DNA from: Armatimonadota bacterium
GTDB taxonomy: Bacteria; Sysuimicrobiota; Sysuimicrobiia; Sysuimicrobiales; JACQTN01
Direction: 5' to 3'
DNA length: 10,127 nucleotides
Assembly: GCA_016210785.1 (NCBI GenBank)
Contig: JACQTN010000366.1
Span: 1 to 10,127, forward strand
Both the position numbers and the translations under genes were made by a program. Below the pieces are notes generated by a model. It saw nothing but the letters and a program-made list of their open reading frames with translations, had not been told where the DNA came from and did no database searches. The first letter of the stretch is position 1. Each line of letters opens with the position of its first letter. Positions 5,352 through 10,127 of the stretch are shown here, piece after piece.

Positions 5352-6527
5352 GTGGATCCAGATCTGACCGAAGAACAGCGTCTGGTCTACCACACGGTTC
5401 GCGAGTTCGCCGCCGCGGAGATCCGGCCACACGCCGCGGCCTGGGATCGCGCCGGCCGGTTCTCCTGGGACCTCATCCCCAAGATGACGTCGCTGGGGCT
5501 GTGGGGGATGTCGATCCCCCCCGAGCACGGCGGCACCGGCCTGTCGATGACGAGCGTCGTCATGGCCGTGGAGGCCCTGGCCTGGGGTGATGCGGGCATC
5601 GCCCTCACGGTCGCGGCGCACAACGGGTTGTGCGCGACGCACATTGCGCTGGCGGGGAGTGAGGACCAGAAGCGGTGGTTCCTGCCGCGCCTGGCCGGGG
5701 GCGAGTTGGGAGCCTGGTGCCTGACGGAGCCGGGTGCCGGCAGCGACGCCGCCGCCATCGCCACCCGGGCCACGCGCAGCGGCGATGGGTGGACGCTCAG
5801 CGGCACCAAGGCCTTCGTCACCAACGGGAGCCTGGCCGGCGTCTACGTGGTCATGGCCGTGACCGATCCCGGGCGCGGTCCGGACGGGATCTCTGCCTTC
5901 GTCTTCGACCGCCACACGTCTGGCATCCAGGTGGGCAAGGAGGAGGACAAGCTGGGGATGCGCAGCAGCGACACCGCGGAGGTGGTCTTCGCGGACTGCG
6001 CCGTGCCCGGCGTACTGCTGTTAGGCGAACCCGGCCGGGGCTACCGGGACGCGATGCGGGTGCTGGAGCGGGCGAGGATCGGCATGGGCGCGCTGGCGGT
6101 GGGGCTGGCCCAGGCGGCGCTGGAGGCCAGCGTCGAATACGCCGGGGAGCGCAAGACCTTCGGCCGTCCCCTCGCCGACCACCAGGCCATCCAGCACATG
6201 ATCGCGGACATGGCGACCGAGATCGAGGCCGCGCGCCTGCTGGTGCTGCGCGCCGCGGACCTGGCGGACCGCGGGAAGCCGTTCCGGCGTGAGTCCTCCA
6301 TGGCGAAGCTCTTTGCCTCGGAGGCGGCGGCGCGGGCCACCGCCAAAGCGGTGCAGATCCACGGCGGCTACGGGTTCATGAAGGCCTACCCGGTGGAACG
6401 GTATTACCGCGACGTAAAGCTGACCGAGATCGGCGAGGGAACCTCCGAGATCCAGCGAATCATCATTGCCAAATCGCTCCACCCCAGAAAATCCTCCGGA
6501 TTTTCCGGGGGCCCCGGAGCCAATTAG
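5352..6527 (+). CDS. Acyl-CoA dehydrogenase
   Basis: This 391-residue FAD enzyme introduces an alpha-beta double bond into acyl-CoA thioesters and passes electrons to ETF. An N-terminal helical domain covers about residues 1-120. The beta domain starts with signature 1, LTEPGAGSD (124-132). The C-terminal helical domain ends with signature 2, QIHGGYGFMKAYPVERYYRD, followed by TEIGEGTSEIQR with the catalytic base E362 in the position used by short- and medium-chain enzymes. Length and motifs fit the short/branched-chain (butyryl-CoA-like) group, but chain length cannot be fixed from sequence. The GTG start at 5352 is preceded by a modest GAAAGG and gives a normal N-terminus (DPDLTEEQRLVYHTVREF). 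It probably shares the rtcB transcript, an unusual partner. Its last 15 codons are rich in Ser, Gly and Pro and contain GC-rich inverted repeats. No ETF or thiolase gene is nearby. Confidence 0.95.
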   Translation: MDPDLTEEQRLVYHTVREFAAAEIRPHAAAWDRAGRFSWDLIPKMTSLGLWGMSIPPEHGGTGLSMTSVVMAVEALAWGDAGIALTVAAHNGLCATHIALAGSEDQKRWFLPRLAGGELGAWCLTEPGAGSDAAAIATRATRSGDGWTLSGTKAFVTNGSLAGVYVVMAVTDPGRGPDGISAFVFDRHTSGIQVGKEEDKLGMRSSDTAEVVFADCAVPGVLLLGEPGRGYRDAMRVLERARIGMGALAVGLAQAALEASVEYAGERKTFGRPLADHQAIQHMIADMATEIEAARLLVLRAADLADRGKPFRRESSMAKLFASEAAARATAKAVQIHGGYGFMKAYPVERYYRDVKLTEIGEGTSEIQRIIIAKSLHPRKSSGFSGGPGAN

Positions 6528-6597
6528 CTGCGCGGGTGACGCCCTCACCCCGCAGGTGACGCGGTGCGCAAGGCGCGGCCGCGAGCGTGACGCGACG
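6528..6597 (+). promoter_or_regulatory. Leader of the methionine block: strong hairpin and GTGACGC repeats
   Basis: Immediately after the acyl-CoA dehydrogenase stop, CTGCG (6528-6532) and GGGTGA (6534-6539) pair with TCACCC (6545-6550) and CGCAG (6551-6555). This makes an 11-bp stem with one bulged C and a 5-base loop. There is no T-run, so it is not a standard terminator. The heptamer GTGACGC occurs three times, at 6536-6542, 6556-6562 and 6587-6593, spaced 20 and 31 bp apart. A role as attenuator, Rho-linked 3' end or operator is possible; it matches no SAM or cobalamin riboswitch core that I can recognise. Confidence 0.4.
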
Positions 6598-8538
6598 ATG
6601 CCCAACGCGCCGGTACATCCCCATACCTTCGTGGAGCGTCTGACCGCGGGCCCCCTGCTGGGGGACGGGGCCATGGGCACGATGCTTTATGCCTGCGGCG
6701 TCCCTTTCGACCACTGCTTCGACGCGCTGAACCTGTCCGCGCCGGACCTTCCGCGCGGCATCCACGTAGACTACCTGCGCGCCGGCGCGGAGCTGATCGA
6801 GACCAACACCTTCGGCGCCAACCGGTTCAAGCTCGGCGCGCACGGCCTGCAGGACCAGGTGCGCGAGATGAACGTGGCCGGCGTGGCTGCGGCGCGGGAG
6901 GCCTGCGCCGAGGTGGGCGTGCGGGCGTGGGTGGCCGGCTCCATGGGGCCCATTGGCCGCCCGATGGTGCCGCTGGGCGCGGTGACTAGTGAGGAGGTGC
7001 GGGAAGCGTTCCACGAGCAGGCCGCGGCGCTGGCGGAGGGCGGCGCCGACCTGCTGATCCTGGAGACCTTCTCCGACCTGAATGAACTCAGGGAGGCGAT
7101 TCTGGGCGCGCGGGAGGCCGCGGCGCTGCCCATCGCCGCGGAGATGACTTTCACTCAGGAGGGCAAGACCCTGCTGGGGCACACCCCGGAGGAGATCGTC
7201 GCCGCGCTGGAAGCGCTGGGGGTGCAGGCGCTGGGCGCCAACTGCAGCGTCGGCTCCCAGGGCATCCTGCAGGTCATGGAGGCGATGGCCCTCGTCAGCC
7301 ATACGCCGCTGGTGGCCATGCCCAACGCCGGGTTCCCGGCATATGTGGGCGGGCGGTACATCTACGTCTCGACGCCGCCGTACATGGCAGAGCACGCGCG
7401 CCGCATGCTGGAGCGGGGCGTGTCGATCGTGGGCGGGTGTTGTGGGACCACGCCCGAGCACATCGCCGCCATGGCGCCCGTGGTCCGCGACTTCCGGTCG
7501 CGGGGGCGGACCCGGCCGGCGCCCGCCGGGGTGCGAACGCCCGCGGAGGCGCCGGTGGAAGGCACGCCCGCCGGGGGCACAATCACCCTGACGCCTCTGG
7601 CGCCGGCACAGGCGGCCACCACGCGGACCGGCGAGGGCCTCACCCTGGCCGAGCGGCTGGGCAGGCACTTTGTCATTACGGTGGAGATCGATCCGCCCCG
7701 CGGCGTGGACGACAGCAAGGAGATGGCGGGATGCCGCCGCCTGCGCGAGGCGGGCGTCGACGCCATCGACGTGGGCGACAACCCCCTGGCCCGCCTGCGC
7801 ATGAGCCCCTGGGCCATGTGCGCCCGCGTGCAGCAAGAGGTGGGGCTGGACACGATCCTCCACTTCACGACCCGCGACCGCAACCTGGTGCGGCTGCAAT
7901 CTGACCTGCTGGCGGTGCACGCGCTGGGCGTGCGCAGCGTCCTGGTGCTGCGCGGCGACCCGCCCCAACTGGGCGACTACCCCAACGCCACGGCGGTGTT
8001 GGACGTCACGCCGTCGGGACTGGCGCGCCTGATCAAGAACTTCAACCAGGGGATCGACGTGGCCGGCAACTCCATCGGCCAGCCCACCTCCTTCCTGGTG
8101 GGCGTGGCGCTCAACATGGGCGCGCGCGCCCTGGACAAGGAGATGCGCGTGCTGGAGCGCAAGATTTCGGCGGGCGCGGATTTCGTGTGCACCATGCCCA
8201 TCTACGAAGTGGAGACGTTCGACCGCTTCGTGGCCCGCTTCGGCGGCGTGCCGATCCCCATCCTGGTGGGCGTGATGCCCCTGCAGAGTGACCGGCACGC
8301 CGAGTTCCTCCACAACGAACTCCCGGGCAGCTCCATCCCGGAGTGGGTGCGGGAACGCATGCGGCGTGCCGGCAGCGACGGGCGGGAGGAGGGGCACCGC
8401 ATGGCGCTGGAGTTGGTGGAGGTGGTCGGCCAGCGCGCGGCGGGGGTGTACCTGATCCCGTCCTTCGGGCGATACCGGGCCATGGCCGATCTGGTGCGCG
8501 GCATCCGAAACTTGCACGTGGAGGCCGGCACCAAGTAG
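6598..8538 (+). CDS. Bifunctional homocysteine S-methyltransferase / methylenetetrahydrofolate reductase
   Basis: This 646-residue fusion protein has two domains. Residues 15-300 form a homocysteine S-methyltransferase barrel as in MetH, with LLGDGAMGTM, IETNTFGANRFKL and zinc ligands C216 (GANCSVG), C281 and C282 (GGCCGTTPEH). A Pro/Ala/Thr-rich linker spans about 303-345. Residues 346-646 form a methylenetetrahydrofolate reductase (TIM barrel, FAD) with VEIDPPRG, whose E363 matches the catalytic Glu, and the flavin-site LRGDPP (451-456). This is the architecture of B. subtilis YitJ-like proteins. It should make 5-methyl-THF and methylate homocysteine, but lacks the folate- and cobalamin-binding domains of MetH, so the methyl donor of the first half is uncertain. 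The ATG at 6598 is chosen because it gives the normal short lead into the barrel; its Shine-Dalgarno is weak, and longer in-frame starts overlap the previous gene. It is followed by two core-MetE genes. Confidence 0.94.
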   Translation: MPNAPVHPHTFVERLTAGPLLGDGAMGTMLYACGVPFDHCFDALNLSAPDLPRGIHVDYLRAGAELIETNTFGANRFKLGAHGLQDQVREMNVAGVAAAREACAEVGVRAWVAGSMGPIGRPMVPLGAVTSEEVREAFHEQAAALAEGGADLLILETFSDLNELREAILGAREAAALPIAAEMTFTQEGKTLLGHTPEEIVAALEALGVQALGANCSVGSQGILQVMEAMALVSHTPLVAMPNAGFPAYVGGRYIYVSTPPYMAEHARRMLERGVSIVGGCCGTTPEHIAAMAPVVRDFRSRGRTRPAPAGVRTPAEAPVEGTPAGGTITLTPLAPAQAATTRTGEGLTLAERLGRHFVITVEIDPPRGVDDSKEMAGCRRLREAGVDAIDVGDNPLARLRMSPWAMCARVQQEVGLDTILHFTTRDRNLVRLQSDLLAVHALGVRSVLVLRGDPPQLGDYPNATAVLDVTPSGLARLIKNFNQGIDVAGNSIGQPTSFLVGVALNMGARALDKEMRVLERKISAGADFVCTMPIYEVETFDRFVARFGGVPIPILVGVMPLQSDRHAEFLHNELPGSSIPEWVRERMRRAGSDGREEGHRMALELVEVVGQRAAGVYLIPSFGRYRAMADLVRGIRNLHVEAGTK

Positions 8539-8698
8539 ACTATCGAGTTAGTTCTTGTTTGGCAATTGTCTCCAGCCATGCGCAGGCCCGGCTTCCCACG
8601 ATGCGTGGGTACCGGCGCTGAGGTTGCACAACGCACGACGTGGCGCGCGCGCCGTGGCCGAGCATCATCTGTAAGTGGGTGTAGGGTGGAGGTGGCGG
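8539..8698 (+). promoter_or_regulatory. 160-bp leader upstream of the tandem MetE-like genes
   Basis: The first 35 bases are distinctly AT-richer (for example GTTCTTGTTTGGCAATTG, 8551-8568) and could hold promoter elements, but TTGGCA at 8559-8564 has no good -10 partner. A hairpin follows: CCGG (8588-8591) and CCCACG (8595-8600) pair with CGTGGG (8604-8609) and CCGG (8612-8615), with an ATG loop and a small internal loop. A 12-base palindrome GGCGCGCGCGCC lies at 8642-8653. The leader is long for this compact region and precedes methionine genes, so cis-regulation is plausible. No S-box, SAH, THF or cobalamin riboswitch core is recognised, and no convincing small ORF is seen. Confidence 0.4.
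8688..8692 (+). promoter_or_regulatory. Shine-Dalgarno GGAGG deciding the start at 8699
   Basis: GGAGG lies six bases before the ATG at 8699. This supports that ATG over the in-frame ATG at 8675, which would add eight residues unlike any MetE N-terminus. Confidence 0.75.
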
Positions 8699-9697
8699 AT
8701 GATCAGCACGGTGGTGGGCAGCTATCCCAAGATCGCGGATCTGCCGGCGCCCGGAAAGTGGCGCAGCGGAGTGGAACGGCTCCAGCGCGGCCAGATCACC
8801 GCGGAGGAGATGCGCAAGATCGAGGAAGAGGTCACCCTGGAGGCGATCCAGGATCAGGTCGCCGCGGGTGTGGATGTGATCACCGATGGACAGATCCGCT
8901 GGGAGGATGGGCAGACCTACTTTGCCCGCCGCCTGACCGGCTTCTCTCTCAACGGGCTGGAGCGCTACTTCGACACCAACGTGTACTACCGGGCTCCGGT
9001 CTGCCAGGGAGAGGTGGGGTGGACGGCGCCCATCACGGTAGCGGACTACCAGTTCGCGCGTGCCCACGCCACAAGGCCGCTCAAGGCGGTGGTGACCGGC
9101 CCCTACACCATCGCACGCCTCAGCAAGAACAGCTTCTACCCGAACCTGGGCGCCCTGGTGATGGCGCTGGCGCGCGCCCTCAACCAGGAAATCCGGGCGC
9201 TGGAGGCGGCCGGCGCGCCCATCATCCAGGTGGACGAGCCCGCTGCAGCCTCGGAGTTGAAGCGGTACCTGGCCGCAGACCGGACGCTCTTCTTCGAGGC
9301 CATGGCCGCCGTGACGGAAGGGGTCAAGGCGACGCTGGCCCTGTACACCTACTTCGGCGACGTGGGCCATATCTACCCGGAGATCCTGAGCCTGCCCTTC
9401 CAGGTCATCGGGCTCGACGTCGTGGCCGGCGCGAAGAACTGGGAGGTGATCGCCCAGGCGCCGTTCACCAGGGAGCTGGGCCTGGGCGTGCTGGACGCCC
9501 GCAACACCAGGATGGAGAGCCCCGCGGAGATCGCCGCCGCCGTCGCCCGGGCCTGCCGGGTGGTCTCACCCGAGAAGCTGCACGTCAGTCCCAGCGCGGG
9601 GCTGGAGTTCCTGCCCCGCGGCGTGGCCCGCCGTAAGCTCGACGCGTTGGTGAGTGGCGTCCGGCAGGCCAGGGAGAGTCTGGAGGTGTCCCGATGA
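8699..9697 (+). CDS. Zinc-less MetE-core (cobalamin-independent methionine synthase-like) paralogue
   Basis: This 332-residue protein matches the catalytic C-terminal half of MetE in length and order: N-terminal TVVGSYPK, VVTGPYTIARLSKNSFY in the middle, PIIQVDEPA with D179-E180-P181, then the C-terminal barrel strands. However, the residues that bind the catalytic zinc are replaced. The His-x-Cys pair is Y216-T-Y218, the Glu is D240, and the Cys of the usual NPDCGL is A300 (SPSAGL). The acidic homocysteine-binding residue in the DGE motif is Q65 (DGQ). A normal methionine synthase reaction is therefore unlikely. The fold is intact, with no frameshift and a good Shine-Dalgarno, so it is not a pseudogene. 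It overlaps the next gene, a second MetE core, by 4 bp. It may be a structural or folate-binding partner of that protein, or an enzyme with another substrate. Automatic annotation would probably call it methionine synthase. Confidence 0.88.
   Translation: MISTVVGSYPKIADLPAPGKWRSGVERLQRGQITAEEMRKIEEEVTLEAIQDQVAAGVDVITDGQIRWEDGQTYFARRLTGFSLNGLERYFDTNVYYRAPVCQGEVGWTAPITVADYQFARAHATRPLKAVVTGPYTIARLSKNSFYPNLGALVMALARALNQEIRALEAAGAPIIQVDEPAAASELKRYLAADRTLFFEAMAAVTEGVKATLALYTYFGDVGHIYPEILSLPFQVIGLDVVAGAKNWEVIAQAPFTRELGLGVLDARNTRMESPAEIAAAVARACRVVSPEKLHVSPSAGLEFLPRGVARRKLDALVSGVRQARESLEVSR
9682..9686 (+). promoter_or_regulatory. Shine-Dalgarno GGAGG for the second MetE-core gene
   Basis: GGAGG sits seven bases before the ATG at 9694 and inside the previous gene. 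It favours 9694 over the in-frame ATG at 9700 and indicates translational coupling. Confidence 0.7.
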
Positions 9698-10127
9698 GCA
9701 TGCCCCCCCTGCCGACCACCACTGTGGGCAGCTTCCCCAAGCCGCCCTACCTGCTGGAGGCGCGGCGCAAGCACCTGCGCAAGCAGATCTCCCCGGAAGA
9801 ACTGCAGGGCCTGGAGAAGCAGGCCACCCGGGAATGGATCGAGCGCCAGGAGCAGCTCGACATCGACATCCTGGTGGACGGCGAGCAATACCGCGGCGAC
9901 ATGGTGGCGTTCTTCGCCGACGAGATGGAGGGTTTCTCCATCGCGGGACTGGTGCGCTCCTACGGCAACCGGTACTACCCCAAGCCGGCGGTGGTCGGCC
10001 CCGTGGGCCGGCGCCGCCCCATCACCGTGGACTGGTGGAAGTACGCCCAGTCGCTGAGCAGGCGGCCGGTCAAGGGCATGCTCACCGGTCCCTACACCAT
10101 CGCCGAATGGTCGTTCAACGAGTACTA
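9694..10127 (+). CDS. Core MetE, cobalamin-independent methionine synthase (3'-truncated)
   Basis: The ATG at 9694 overlaps the previous TGA (ATGA) and the frame is open to the window end, giving 144 visible residues. They match the start of the MetE catalytic domain closely: TTTVGSFPKPPYL, LVDGEQYRGDMVAFF (with E64, the homocysteine-binding Glu), VRSYGNRYY, PITVDWWKYAQS and PVKGMLTGPYTIAEWSF. MetE transfers the methyl of 5-methyl-THF (polyglutamate) to zinc-bound homocysteine to give methionine. The start begins directly with the catalytic domain, so this is a core-MetE without the N-terminal half of E. coli MetE. The zinc ligands lie beyond the window and cannot be checked. It probably works with 5-methyl-THF from the upstream MTHFR fusion, and perhaps in a complex with the zinc-less paralogue. 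Core-type proteins may use a methyl donor other than folate, for example a corrinoid protein. Confidence 0.88.
   Translation, partial: MSMPPLPTTTVGSFPKPPYLLEARRKHLRKQISPEELQGLEKQATREWIERQEQLDIDILVDGEQYRGDMVAFFADEMEGFSIAGLVRSYGNRYYPKPAVVGPVGRRRPITVDWWKYAQSLSRRPVKGMLTGPYTIAEWSFNEY

Noticed and set aside
6466..6492. Promoter-like TTGCCA (6466-6471), 15 bases, GAAAAT (6487-6492) inside the acyl-CoA dehydrogenase end
   Set aside because: The spacing is short and the -10 matches at only four of six positions; the -35 falls in the conserved IIIAK codons. Kept only as a weak idea for a methionine-block promoter.
6528..6555. Hairpin after the acyl-CoA dehydrogenase as a Rho-independent terminator
   Set aside because: The stem is strong but is followed by GTGACGCGG with no T-run, so intrinsic termination is not supported.
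6463..8517. 684-codon minus-strand open frame opposite the methyltransferase/MTHFR fusion
   Set aside because: Same reason: antisense to a strongly supported gene, low-complexity His/Gln/Arg-rich translation, no supporting ribosome site checked as convincing.
8539..8698. Cobalamin, SAM, SAH or THF riboswitch upstream of the MetE pair
   Set aside because: I could not find the conserved cores of any of these classes by eye; only generic hairpins are visible.

Overview
The window is very GC-rich, dense bacterial DNA (roughly 70% G+C by eye). All genes lie on the + strand, intergenic gaps are short, starts overlap preceding stops, and several genes start with GTG. A clear sigma70/sigmaA-type promoter and a Rho-independent terminator show that it is bacterial. 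The gene set (RtcB ligase, A-type Fe-S carrier plus NifU-like protein, a fused homocysteine methyltransferase/MTHFR, and short core-MetE genes) would suit a deep-branching or thermophilic high-GC lineage such as Armatimonadota/Sysuimicrobiota-like, Chloroflexota or high-GC Firmicutes. This placement is inference only. I see no mobile elements, CRISPR arrays, tRNA or rRNA genes.

Layout. (A) 1-2966: the end of a rhodanese-domain protein, two zinc-dependent medium-chain dehydrogenases whose ends overlap, and a cupin protein overlapping the second of them; this looks like one operon. (B) 2896-3731: a textbook promoter buried in the 3' end of the cupin gene drives an IscA/ErpA-type Fe-S carrier and a NifU-C-domain protein, closed by a strong terminator. 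This is a complete, compact Fe-S unit. (C) 3732-6527: a leader of about 130 bp, then RtcB RNA ligase, followed after 16 bp by an acyl-CoA dehydrogenase. (D) 6528-10127: a methionine/one-carbon block. It holds a leader with a strong hairpin, a fused homocysteine S-methyltransferase/methylenetetrahydrofolate reductase without a cobalamin domain, a second leader of 160 bp, and two tandem MetE-core genes, the last cut by the window end.

How the genes work together. In block D the MTHFR half can make 5-methyl-THF and methyl transferases can pass the methyl group to homocysteine. The most notable point is that the first MetE-like protein has lost all four zinc-ligand positions and a homocysteine-binding Glu, while the visible part of the second keeps the canonical substrate motifs. 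The pair therefore looks like a catalytic MetE core with a degenerate partner, in the same order as the degenerate N-half and catalytic C-half of full-length MetE. Block B supplies Fe-S cluster delivery. Block A is an oxidoreductase operon of unknown substrate, whose two dehydrogenases appear to differ in NAD/NADP preference.
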